Below, piece by piece: positions 29,175 through 38,500 of a stretch of DNA of 60,663 nt. The stretch spans positions 1 through 60,663 of the forward strand of contig JACKQF010000013.1 in assembly GCA_024232965.1 (NCBI GenBank). Direction: 5' to 3'. Position 1 is the stretch's first letter. Each line of letters begins with the position of its first letter. A program made the translations under genes and the position numbers. Source of the DNA: Verrucomicrobiaceae bacterium. Lineage in GTDB: Bacteria > Verrucomicrobiota > Verrucomicrobiia > Verrucomicrobiales > Verrucomicrobiaceae. The notes beneath the pieces were generated by a model that ran no database searches, was not told the DNA's origin, and saw only the letters and a list, made by a program, of their open reading frames with translations.

Positions 29175-29756
29175 TCAATCCCCTGCCCCAGCGTTCTCGA
29201 GGTCGGTGATGATCTTCATGCCCAGGAGGACCCAGTCATAGGTCTTGGCTTGCATGTCTTGGAGATAGTCGGGAAGCCGGGCAATCTCGTCAAATCCGGC
29301 GACCTTGAATCCCTGGATTGCCACTTGCCGAGCACCATTGAATTCGGCTTCCAACCGAGTCAGGCCGGCGTGACGTGCCACATCCACCAACTCGCCGATC
29401 AGGTGTTTGGAGAGTCCTACGCCACGGAAATCGGGATGCGTCAAAACTCCGACCATTCCGATGTGACGTTTCCAGCCTCCGGGGCGCTGGTGCAGAGTGG
29501 CGTGGCCGACGATTTGTCCATCTGCAAAGGCGAGCAATGAGAGGCGCTCATCAAGGCTAGTCGCTTCTTCCGCGGGCGAGAATAGTGAGCTGTCTACGTA
29601 CCGATGCTTGATCAAGAAGCGTTCATTCTCAGGTACCGAAAGGTGAAACTTCTCAAACGCGGCTTGGTCATCGCGCTGCAACGGGCGCACCAAGCATTGG
29701 ACCCCATTGTCTAGGGTGTGGCGAACTGGAAACTTTTCGAGGGCGAATTCAATCAT
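29175..29756 (-). CDS. GNAT family N-acetyltransferase
   Basis: A 193-residue acetyl-CoA-dependent transferase. The fold follows the order beta-helix-helix to the acetyl-CoA loop VGVLTHPDFRGVGLSKHLIG, with the R/Q-x-x-G-x-G/A-like segment FRGVGLSKH, then ARHAGLTRLEAEFNGARQ and FKVAGFDEIARLPDYLQD as the C-terminal strands. The substrate (antibiotic, amino acid, polyamine or protein) is not deducible. The start at 29756 begins MIEFALEKFPVRH. It lies 84 bases downstream of mnmG on the same strand and may be co-transcribed with it. Confidence 0.85.
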   Translation of the reverse strand: MIEFALEKFPVRHTLDNGVQCLVRPLQRDDQAAFEKFHLSVPENERFLIKHRYVDSSLFSPAEEATSLDERLSLLAFADGQIVGHATLHQRPGGWKRHIGMVGVLTHPDFRGVGLSKHLIGELVDVARHAGLTRLEAEFNGARQVAIQGFKVAGFDEIARLPDYLQDMQAKTYDWVLLGMKIITDLENAGAGD

Positions 29757-29840
29757 AATGGTGGATCTCAGCAAGGGAGCACTAGCCGTGCCACTCGCGG
29801 GGAGAAGACCCAGTCATTCCTGCTCTCCGATTGGCGCCCG

Positions 29841-31745
29841 CTAACCTTCGACTGTCTCGTCCGGAATCGATCCCCTTCCCTTTTTCATCAGGATGGCAAG
29901 GAGGGCAATGTCGGCGGGAGTCACCCCTTGGACTCTGGCGGCTTGGCCCAGGGTCGTGGGACGGATCTGCTGGAGGCGCATTTGGGCTTCCTTTTTGAGC
30001 CCAGGAACCGCGTTATAGTCGAGCCAGGCGGGTAGGACTTTGTCCTCCATGCGCTGGGTCTTTTCGACGACAGCTTCCTGCCGTTGGATGTAGCCCTCGT
30101 ATTTGAGGTCGTTTTCCAAGAGACTCCATATCTCCTCGCTGAACTCCCTGCGGAGCTCGTCTGGTAGTTTTGTGGAGTCGTTTTCGGGTCGCCGAATCCA
30201 CTTTTCCAGGCGGACACCCTCCAGGTTCGTGGTGTGGGCCAGCTTGACGGCGGCTGCGAGTTGGGCTGCCTTCGACTCAGTGTGTTTCCGTCGAACCGGG
30301 TCGATCAGGCCAGCGAGATCAGCCTTGGGGGTGAGACGGAGATCGCAGTTGTCTTGGCGGAGCAGGAGTCGATATTCGGCTCGGGAAGTGAAAAGGCGAT
30401 ACGGTTCAGTGGTATCCTTGGTGACTAGGTCGTCGATCATGACTGCGAGATAGGACTCGGAGCGTTGGAGCGAAAAGGAAGGTTTACCCATGGCTTTGAG
30501 GGCGGCATTTGCACCGGCCATCAACCCCTGCCCCGCTGCCTCTTCATATCCAGAAGTGCCGTTGATCTGCCCCGCGAAGTAGAGTCCGCTGACACGTTTG
30601 GTCTCCAGGGTGGGATACAGTTGAGTCGGTGGGCAGTAGTCGTATTCGACTGCGTAACCGGGACGGATGATATCGGCATTCTCGAGTCCGGGGATGGAGC
30701 GGATGAAGTCGTACTGAACGTCGAATGGCAATGAGGTCGATACGCCATTGATGTAGTACTCGTGGGTCTGCAATCCCTCAGGTTCGAGGAAAACTTGGTG
30801 TCGATCCTTCTCGGCAAAGCGCACCACCTTGTCCTCAATCGAGGGGCAGTAGCGTGGGCCTACACCCTCAATGCGGCCGCAATACATCGGAGACTTGTCC
30901 AGATTGGCCCGGATGATGTCGTGAGTTTTGGGGGTTGTGTAGGTGACCCAGCAAGGATTTTGTTCCACGTGGAACAAATCTTTGCACCAACGGTTGAGTG
31001 TAAAGAGACCTTCGTCATCCGGAATCACACCGCTGAGATAGCTAAATGATGGCTCGGGAGTGTCTCCGGGTTGGGCTTCGCATTTGGTGAAGTCGATGCT
31101 CTTGCCGTTCAGTCGACAAGGTGTCCCGGTCTTAAATCTGCGGACCTCGAACCCGAGATTGCGTAGGCAGTCCGACAGGGTTGAAATGGTATCCCCCATT
31201 CGTCCACCTGCCTGATTTTGGAGGCCAACGTGGAGGAGTCCTCGCATGAAGGTTCCCGCCGAAATCACCACTGCGTCGCAGCGGTAGATCATTCCGAGGC
31301 TCGTGCGAACCCCAACCACCTGGTCGTCTTCGACCAAAACCTCAGCGGCGTTTCCCTGGTGGAGATCCAGATTTGGTTCGGCCTCAAGCAGCCATTTCAT
31401 CCGAAACTGGTAAGCTTTCTTGTCGCACTGGGCTCTGGGTGCTTGGACAGAGGGGCCCTTTTTTGCGTTCAGCATCCGGAACTGAATTCCAGTGGCGTCG
31501 GTGTTCAATCCCATCACCCCACCTAGGGCGTCGATTTCGCGCACTAAATGACCTTTGGCTAGGCCACCAATGGCAGGGTTGCATGACATCTGTGCAATGG
31601 TGTCGAGGTTCTGGGTGAGGATCGCGGTGGGTGCACCAAGTCGTGCCGAGGCCATGGCAGCCTCTACACCTGCATGACCCGCGCCACAGACGACCACGGA
31701 GTAGTGTTTCGGGTATGCGTAGAGAGAAGAGGTTTGCTGGGACAT
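29841..31745 (-). CDS. mnmG: tRNA uridine-5-carboxymethylaminomethyl modification enzyme MnmG
   Basis: A 634-residue FAD enzyme that, with MnmE, builds the cmnm5 group on U34 of tRNAs read at split codon boxes. The FAD motif VCGAGHAGVEAAMASARLG is near the N-terminus, followed by MSCNPAIGGLAKGHLVREID and NAKKGPSVQAPRAQCDK. The PCWVTYTTPKTHD and GPRYCPSIEDKVVRF blocks are intact. A perfect parS site is built into the coding sequence as the codons for FHVEQ, just before the conserved PCW block. rsmG and parAB, common neighbours, are absent. The gene reads toward a GNAT gene, and a second parS lies just upstream. Confidence 0.96.
   Translation of the reverse strand: MSQQTSSLYAYPKHYSVVVCGAGHAGVEAAMASARLGAPTAILTQNLDTIAQMSCNPAIGGLAKGHLVREIDALGGVMGLNTDATGIQFRMLNAKKGPSVQAPRAQCDKKAYQFRMKWLLEAEPNLDLHQGNAAEVLVEDDQVVGVRTSLGMIYRCDAVVISAGTFMRGLLHVGLQNQAGGRMGDTISTLSDCLRNLGFEVRRFKTGTPCRLNGKSIDFTKCEAQPGDTPEPSFSYLSGVIPDDEGLFTLNRWCKDLFHVEQNPCWVTYTTPKTHDIIRANLDKSPMYCGRIEGVGPRYCPSIEDKVVRFAEKDRHQVFLEPEGLQTHEYYINGVSTSLPFDVQYDFIRSIPGLENADIIRPGYAVEYDYCPPTQLYPTLETKRVSGLYFAGQINGTSGYEEAAGQGLMAGANAALKAMGKPSFSLQRSESYLAVMIDDLVTKDTTEPYRLFTSRAEYRLLLRQDNCDLRLTPKADLAGLIDPVRRKHTESKAAQLAAAVKLAHTTNLEGVRLEKWIRRPENDSTKLPDELRREFSEEIWSLLENDLKYEGYIQRQEAVVEKTQRMEDKVLPAWLDYNAVPGLKKEAQMRLQQIRPTTLGQAARVQGVTPADIALLAILMKKGRGSIPDETVEG
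30961..30976. other. parS centromere-like site inside mnmG
   Basis: TGTTCCACGTGGAACA is a perfect 16-bp palindrome and a full ParB/Spo0J binding site of the well-known variant of TGTTTCACGTGAAACA. The symmetry extends to 20 bp (30959-30978). It is within mnmG, encoding FHVEQ, in a variable loop. ParB loads here and the ParABS/SMC system segregates the origin region. Confidence 0.9.
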
Positions 31746-31803
31746 GGAACCCAGACTTTAACATGGGAACGGGAGTTGTCACGCGTGGGTGACTCGCCCA
31801 ATT

Positions 31804-31819
31804 TGTTCCACGTGGAACA
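31804..31819. other. parS centromere-like site upstream of mnmG
   Basis: A second exact TGTTCCACGTGGAACA, with symmetry extending to 22 bp (31801-31822). It lies in the 221-bp divergent gap between mnmG and pdhA, 59 bases from the mnmG start and 828 bp from the other copy. Two identical copies rule out chance, and ParB spreading here could affect mnmG or pdhA promoters. Confidence 0.92.
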
Positions 31820-31966
31820 AATCGACACGTCATCAGCATGGAAATGGTCTGGGACCTGCTCATCCCAGGAGTCCTTTTTTCTGGTTCCCGGAGGCTCAAT
31901 CGATGCGTAAGAATGTGTTGAGACGCGGCCCTCTCTTGCTACCGTCTAGCCCCCGCATTTCTCTGT

Positions 31967-33043
31967 ATGGCAAAAAAATCCGCTTCCTCTGAATCCGCAG
32001 CTGACGCCGCGATCAATCGCAGTCTGACACCGGACGACAAGATCAAACTTTATCGCGAGATGGTCCGCATCCGTCGGTTTGAGCAAGTCTCACTCCAACA
32101 CTATCAGGCCGGTCGCATGGGGGGATTCCTCCATCTTTATATTGGCCAAGAATCCGTGGCGACCGGTGTCGTCTCGCTCATGGGGGAAAACGACCACATC
32201 ATCACGGCCTACCGCGACCACGGCCATGCCCTGGCAGTTGGGATGACCATGAACGAGTGCATGGCTGAACTCTTCGGGAAAGGGACTGGATGTTCCCGCG
32301 GTAAGGGCGGCTCAATGCACTACTTTGCACCGGACAAAAACTACTGGGGTGGACACGGGATCGTAGCCGGACAAACGCCTCTTGGGTTGGGTCTGGCTTA
32401 TGGATTGAAGTATCGGGGATTGAAGGGTGCGGCCCTGGCCTTCCTTGGCGATGGTGCAGTGAACCAAGGTGCCTACCATGAGAGCCTGAATATCGCCGAA
32501 CTCTTTGATTTGCCAGTGATCTATGTGATCGAAAACAACGGTTACTCGATGGGCACCAGTCAAGCTCGGTCGTCCGCTTTCGGTAATTCTCTGGCAGAAC
32601 GTGCTGCTGGATATGGGATCGCATGGGACACATTTTCCGGCGAGGACATCTATGAAGTCCGCGCTCATACCCACGCGGCCATCGAACGCGCCCACACCGA
32701 GTGCCGTCCCACCGTCCTCGAGGTGAAGACGTACCGCTGGGAAGGACACTCTGTGGCAGACGCGAACAAGCTGAAGTATCGCACCAAGGAAGAGGTCGAG
32801 CTTCACCAGCGTGAACACGATCCCATCCAGCGGTGGAAGCGAGTTCTCCTGGATGAGGGTGTTTGTGACGAAGCTGAACTGAAAAAAATCGACAAAGCAG
32901 CCCAGCAGGAAGCGGAGGAGTCGGCTGAATTTGCCAAAGCCAGCGCCTACCCTGCTCCTGAAACAATTTTTGAAGATGTGTATTGGGAGGTCGATCAAAT
33001 GACCACTGCGGGGCTCACCGGTCGCCACTTCTTCAACGACTGA
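31967..33043 (+). CDS. pdhA: Pyruvate dehydrogenase E1 component, alpha subunit
   Basis: A 358-residue thiamine-diphosphate enzyme subunit that decarboxylates pyruvate and passes the acetyl group to E2 lipoate. It has the TPP motif GDGAVNQGAYHESLNIAEL through IENNGYSMGT, and the phosphorylation-loop region TYRWEGHSVAD. The N-terminus has a short Ser/Ala-rich lead (KKSASSESAADAAINRS). The heterotetrameric type (alpha2beta2) fits the separate beta gene 57 bases downstream. First gene of a pdhA-pdhB-pdhC operon. Dihydrolipoamide dehydrogenase (E3) is not in the window. The leader is pyrimidine-rich with no Shine-Dalgarno. Confidence 0.93.
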   Translation: MAKKSASSESAADAAINRSLTPDDKIKLYREMVRIRRFEQVSLQHYQAGRMGGFLHLYIGQESVATGVVSLMGENDHIITAYRDHGHALAVGMTMNECMAELFGKGTGCSRGKGGSMHYFAPDKNYWGGHGIVAGQTPLGLGLAYGLKYRGLKGAALAFLGDGAVNQGAYHESLNIAELFDLPVIYVIENNGYSMGTSQARSSAFGNSLAERAAGYGIAWDTFSGEDIYEVRAHTHAAIERAHTECRPTVLEVKTYRWEGHSVADANKLKYRTKEEVELHQREHDPIQRWKRVLLDEGVCDEAELKKIDKAAQQEAEESAEFAKASAYPAPETIFEDVYWEVDQMTTAGLTGRHFFND

Positions 33044-33100
33044 ATCCCTGACCTTTCCACCCTTCCCCTCCCGAAACCTTTCTCTTTCACTACTAACTCG

Positions 33101-34096
33101 ATGCCTCGAAGAATCACATACCGCGACGCTCTCCGCGAAGCCATGGATGAAGAACTCGCCCGCGACCCGATGGTCGTGATCATGGGTGAGGAAGTCGCCC
33201 AATACAATGGAGCCTACAAAGTCACCCAAGGGCTCTGGGACAAGTGGGGCGACAAACGAATTGTCGATACCCCAATCAGTGAAGCTGGCTTTATCGGCAT
33301 GGGTATCGGTGCATCCATGTTGGGGGTCCGACCGGTAATGGAACTCATGTTTTGGAGTTTCTACACCGTGGCGTGGGATCAGATCGTAAACAACGCGGCG
33401 ATGGTCCGGTACATGTCTGGCGGCAAGATCAATTGCCCCATCGTCATTCGTGGCCCCGCAAATGGCGGCACGAGCGTCGGGGCTACCCACAGTCACACGC
33501 CTGAAAACATAATGGCCAGTTTCCCTGGCATGAAGTGCGTCGTTCCGGCGACCGCTTACGATGCGAAAGGCCTGCTCAAGGCAGCGATCCGCGATAATGA
33601 TCCCGTGATGTTCATGGAGAGCACCAAGCTCTACGGCGAAGAGTGGGATGTGCCTGCAAACGATGAACTTCCCGGTGGTGAACTTGTGATCCCGCTTGGA
33701 GTCGCAGACATCAAGCGTTCTGGCACGGACATCAGTCTGATTGCCCACGGACGCGCTGTGATCACCTGCCTCCAGGCTGCCGAAATTCTTGAGGCAGAGC
33801 ACGGTATCTCTGCAGAAGTCGTGGACGTTCGGTCCATCCGTCCTCTCGATGAAGAGACGATCCTAGACTCCGTCTCGCGGACTCATCGGGCAATCTATGT
33901 GGAAGAAGGTCGGCCATTCTGTGGAGTCGGGGCCCAGATTGCCTACACGATCCAGAGCAAACTTTTTGATGAACTCGACGCTCCGGTGCTGAGGGTAACA
34001 TCGTTGGACGCCCCAGCGATTTACAGTCCGCCACTTGAGGCTCTTCAACTGCCCACCCCTGAACTTGTCATCGAAAAAGCCCTCAGCATTTGCTGA
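33101..34096 (+). CDS. pdhB: Pyruvate dehydrogenase E1 component, beta subunit
   Basis: A 331-residue partner of PdhA that completes the thiamine-diphosphate site and docks E2. Family segments seen: MPRRITYRDALREAMDEELA, VVIMGEEVAQYNGAYKVTQG, DTPISEAGFIGMGIGASMLG, and GATHSHTPENIMASFPGMK. It ends in the expected RVTSLDAPAIYSPPLEALQL. Length is normal. The upstream 57 bases are strikingly C/T-rich (CCACCCTTCCCCTCCCGAAA) with no Shine-Dalgarno. It lies between pdhA and pdhC in one operon. Confidence 0.94.
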   Translation: MPRRITYRDALREAMDEELARDPMVVIMGEEVAQYNGAYKVTQGLWDKWGDKRIVDTPISEAGFIGMGIGASMLGVRPVMELMFWSFYTVAWDQIVNNAAMVRYMSGGKINCPIVIRGPANGGTSVGATHSHTPENIMASFPGMKCVVPATAYDAKGLLKAAIRDNDPVMFMESTKLYGEEWDVPANDELPGGELVIPLGVADIKRSGTDISLIAHGRAVITCLQAAEILEAEHGISAEVVDVRSIRPLDEETILDSVSRTHRAIYVEEGRPFCGVGAQIAYTIQSKLFDELDAPVLRVTSLDAPAIYSPPLEALQLPTPELVIEKALSIC

Positions 34097-34150
34097 TCCA
34101 GAGCGCGCATTGCTCCTCCGAACTTCTCATTTCTTTACCCCTCCTTTCCC

Positions 34151-35455
34151 ATGCCAAAGCTCATCGAAATGCCCAAACTCAGCGACACCATGACCGAGGG
34201 TACCCTCGCTAAGTGGCTCGTCAAAGAAGGCGATACCATCAGTCAGGGTCAGTCACTTGCAGACATTGAGACCGACAAAGCAACGATGGAGATGCAATCC
34301 TTCTTTGAAGGAACCCTGCACCGTCTGCTTGTCAAGGCAGGTGAAAAAGCACCTCTCAACAGCCCCTTGGCCGTCATCCTTGAAGAAGGCGAAACCGCTC
34401 CCGACAATCTCGATGAGATCATCGCGGCAGCCCAAGCCACTGCGAACACAGCCGCCAAACCTGCGGCTCCAGCGAGCCCCAGCTCACAGAGCCAGACGAA
34501 ATCTCGCGCGGCTGCCTCAGAAGGCCCGTCCACTCTCCTACCCCGCGCCCCTTCCCCGAATCGCCGAATCGCTGCTCGTGTTCCGGGCGTGAAGTCATCC
34601 CCTTTGGCGCGAAAGGTCGCGGAAGAATTGGGCATCAATTTGTATACCGTGACAGGCACCGGTCCTGGTGGCCGAATTGTGCGTGCGGATGTCGAATCGG
34701 CGGAACCGATCACGGCGGCACCGCGTGCCGCAACACCTACGATTCGCCCGACTGCGGGTCCTGATGACACCCGCACCAATGTCAGCACCATGCGTAAGAT
34801 AATTGCTGAACGTTTGCTAGCCTCCAAGACGCAGATCCCCCATTTCTATCTCCAGGTCGAAGTGGATGCCGCGCCGATGATGCAGTTCCGCGCTCATCTG
34901 AATCAGACCTCAGAGAAAACAACGGGCAACAAATACACCGTCAACGATTTCATTCTGAAAGCCGTCATCTGCGCCGCCGAAACGGTGCCTGCGATCAATG
35001 CTGCCTGGGATGGCGACGCCATCATCCAATACAAATCTGTGGGACTCAGCGTGGCTGTTGCTGTCGAGGATGGCCTTGTGACACCAGTCATCAAGGCGGC
35101 CGAACAGAAGACTTTGCTCGAGCTTAGCCAAAGCGTGAAGGACATCGCGGCGCGGGCGAAGAACAAGAAGCTCAGCCCCGATGATTTCGCCGGTGGCACC
35201 ATCACCGTCTCGAACCTTGGTGCTTACGGGATCGATCAGTTCTCCGCGATCATCAATCCACCGCAAGCCGCGATTCTTTCCATCGGCTCCATCCGCAATG
35301 CAGCAGTCGTCAATGACAAGGGCGCGATCGTCTCAGGGCAGCGCATGTGGGTGGGACTCAGTGGCGACCACCGCGTCGTCGATGGTGCCGTCGCTGCAAC
35401 TTTCCTTGCCGAGGTCCGCAAGATGTTAGAGAACCCAACGCTCATGTTGGTCTAG
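34151..35455 (+). CDS. pdhC: Pyruvate dehydrogenase E2, dihydrolipoamide acetyltransferase
   Basis: A 434-residue core enzyme of the complex. It has one lipoyl domain (MPKLSDTMTEG; lipoylated Lys in ETDKATMEM near residue 43), an Ala/Pro linker, an E1/E3-binding domain (SPLARKVAEELGINLYTVTG with GPGGRIVRADVE) and a catalytic domain with SGDHRVVDGAVAATFLAEV, including the active-site His. It swings acetyl groups to CoA. Its last codons precede a strong terminator shared with convergent pyc. Branched-chain E2 is possible by fold, but linkage to this E1 pair favours pyruvate. Confidence 0.93.
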   Translation: MPKLIEMPKLSDTMTEGTLAKWLVKEGDTISQGQSLADIETDKATMEMQSFFEGTLHRLLVKAGEKAPLNSPLAVILEEGETAPDNLDEIIAAAQATANTAAKPAAPASPSSQSQTKSRAAASEGPSTLLPRAPSPNRRIAARVPGVKSSPLARKVAEELGINLYTVTGTGPGGRIVRADVESAEPITAAPRAATPTIRPTAGPDDTRTNVSTMRKIIAERLLASKTQIPHFYLQVEVDAAPMMQFRAHLNQTSEKTTGNKYTVNDFILKAVICAAETVPAINAAWDGDAIIQYKSVGLSVAVAVEDGLVTPVIKAAEQKTLLELSQSVKDIAARAKNKKLSPDDFAGGTITVSNLGAYGIDQFSAIINPPQAAILSIGSIRNAAVVNDKGAIVSGQRMWVGLSGDHRVVDGAVAATFLAEVRKMLENPTLMLV

Positions 35456-35475
35456 GATCCAGAGAAGCCAATTAC

Positions 35476-35513
35476 AAAAAGGGGAGACGAGCTCAGGCTT
35501 GTCTCCCCTTTTT
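35476..35513. terminator. Shared strong terminator of the pdh operon and pyc
   Basis: AAAAAGGGGAGAC and GTCTCCCCTTTTT form a 13-bp near-perfect stem around 12 nt. The U tract on one strand and the matching A tract give a U tract on the other, so it can stop transcription from both directions. It lies in a 74-bp gap between convergent genes. Confidence 0.9.
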
Positions 35514-35529
35514 GGTGTGCAGGCAGGAC

Positions 35530-38500
35530 TTACTTCGCCAGTCGAATCAAGAGGTCCTTACTCTCCATGCTCTCGCCGACCTTCGTGAGGATCTCCGTAA
35601 CGGTCCCGCTGATAGGCGAGGCGACGGCGGCGAACATCTTCATAGCTTCGAGCGTGAGGAGGGTATCCCCTTCCTTGATCTTTTGACCAACCGTCACTGC
35701 GATACTAGCGACCATCCCAGGCATCGGAGCACCGACTTGGGTCGGATCAGCAGGGTCTGCCTTGGCTCGCGTGACGAGTTCCTTGCCCAGCACTTTATCC
35801 AAGACGGAGGTGTGCCGAGGATAACCGTTGAGTTCAAAAATCGCGGTGCGCTGACCATGTTGGTCCGCTTCGGTAAGATTGAGGCGACGGATGAAGAGCG
35901 TCTTGCCGGCTTCAAGATCGACATGAATCTCTTCTTTATCGCGTAGCCCATAGTAGTAGGCGGGTGTTGGCAGCACTGAGACGTCGCCGTAGGCTTTGCG
36001 GAATTCAGCGAACTTCAGGAACACATCTGGATACATTAGGTAGCTCCACACATCGTCCTCGGTCGGCTTGCGCTTGATTTTCGATTCCAGTTCGGTGCGA
36101 ACCTCGTCCAAATCAATCTTCGCCGCATGAACGCCTGGGCGGCCGGTGATGCGCTTGCCGTCTTTGCCGACGATGGCATCGGCAAGGGTGTCCCACTTCT
36201 TTCGGGAGTCCGCCGCTTTGTCAGGCTCCATGCCGTAGAAGGGTTCGCCCAACCAGCCTTCGAACATGCTAGTGACGTCCTTGGACCACTTGGCTCCGGC
36301 GAGGTTGAAGATGTCGGTGGGCTTCACGCCGCGGGCGACACACTCGATCGCGAGATCGCCGACGACCTTGGACGACGGCGTGACTTTGACGATGTCGCCA
36401 CAGAGTTGGTTTACCTCGGCATACGCATGAGCGATCTCAGGCCAGCGAGCGGCCATGCCCATGCCAGCTGCTTGTTCCTTGAGATTGGTGTACTGACCAC
36501 CAGGCATTTCATGGAGATAGACTTCGGCGGTGCCGTAGGGTTCGGAGGTGTCGAATGGCTTGTAGAAGGAACGAACGGCGGCCCAGTAGTCGCTGAATTC
36601 TTGGAGCGACTCCGTGTCGAGCTTTGTGTCGCGCGGAGTGTGCTGCATCGCCGCGACAATCGAGTTGAGGTTCGGCTGAGAAGTACCGCCTGACATGGAG
36701 GCAATCGCCGCATCAACGACATCGACGCCAGCGCTGGCAGCCTCAATGATGCTGGCGGCGTTTAAGCCGCTGGTATCATGCGTGTGGAAGTGGATGGGGA
36801 TGCCCACTTCGTCTTTGAGTGCCTTGACGAGCTTCTGCGCTGCGTAAGGACGAACCAGACCAGCCATGTCCTTGATGCAGAGCATGTGAGCGCCCATCCT
36901 TTCGAGCTCCTTCGCCAAACGGACATAGTACTTGATGTCGTACTTATCGCGTTTTGGATCGAGAATATCGCCGGTGTAGCAGAGGGTGCCTTCGCAGATC
37001 GAGGAGGTGTCTTCGCGCACAGCCTCCATGGCCACCTTGAGGTTGGGCAGGTAGTTGAGGCTGTCAAAGATGCGGAAGATGTCCATGCCATTAGCTGCGG
37101 CATGTTTGACGAATCCTTTGACGACGTTGTCTGGATAATTGCTGTATCCGACAGCATTGGAGCCGCGGAAAAGCATCTGTAGCAGGATGTTCGGTACCTT
37201 CTCGCGGATCTGGCGCAGGCGCTCCCAAGGGTCCTCGCGCAGGAAACGCATCGTCACGTCAAACGTCGCGCCGCCCCACATTTCCAGGGAGAAAAGGTCT
37301 GGCGTCTTGCGAGCGATCGCGGAGGCGATGGCCAGCATGTCGTAGCTGCGCATGCGCGTTGCCAGCAACGACTGATGGGCATCGCGCATCGTCGTGTCGG
37401 TGATGAGTAGGCGGTCCTGCTTGGCGATCCAGTCTTTGCAGAATTTCTCGGGCCCCATCTCCGTCAGCAACTGCTTTGTGCCAGCTGCTGGTTCGATGCG
37501 GTGGTCCCACTTCGGCACCGGGGATGCTCCAAAGGTTTGCGAAAGGGTGTGGCCTTTGGCAAAGGGATTGCCGTTCACGATCACATCGGCCAAGTAGTTC
37601 AGCAATTTGGTCGCGCGGTCTTTGCGTGCTGCGAACTTCAGCAGGTCGGGATTGTTATCGATGAAGCGGGTTGTGGCTTTGCCGGCGCGGAAATCCGAGT
37701 GTTGCACCACGTTCATGAGGAACGGGATGTTGGTTTTCACACCTCGAATGCGGAACTCGTGCAAGCAGCGATCCATGCGGTCCAGCGCCTGCTCGTAGGA
37801 GCGGCCGTAGACCGTGAGCTTCACCAGCATGGAGTCATAGTAAGGCGTAATGACGGCATTCGAGGCGCCCAGCGCTCCATCAAGACGGACACCAAAGCCA
37901 CCGGGGCTGCGATAGGTGAGGATCTTGCCAAAGTCCGGCGTGAACTGGTTCTCTGGATCTTCCGTGGTGATACGGCATTGAATTGCAAAGCCGTATTTTT
38001 CGACTTGCTCCTGCTTTGGCAGGGCTAGCGTATCGTCATGCAGTTGATGACCCTGTGCGATGAGGATCTGGCTGCGCACGATGTCGATGCTGGTGATCTC
38101 TTCCGTGACTGTGTGCTCCACCTGAATGCGTGGATTCATCTCGATGAAGAACCACTCGCCTGATTCGCTATCGACGAGAAACTCTACGGTTCCAGCATGG
38201 GTGTATTTGACTTCCTTGGCCAGTTTCAGCGCAGCATCGCAGAGGCCGTCAATAATCTTTTGATCGACTCCGTAGCTCGGGGCCTGCTCGATCACTTTCT
38301 GGTGTCGGCGTTGCACGGAGCAATCACGCTCATGCAAGTGCAAGACGTTGCCGTGTTTGTCCGCGAGGATTTGGACCTCGATGTGCTTCGCCTGACCGAC
38401 AAACCGTTCGAGAAACACCGCACCATTGCCAAAGGCGCGTGCTGCCTCGGTTTGTGCTTCGTCCAGGAGCTTTTCCAGATCCGCCGGATCGCGCACGATG

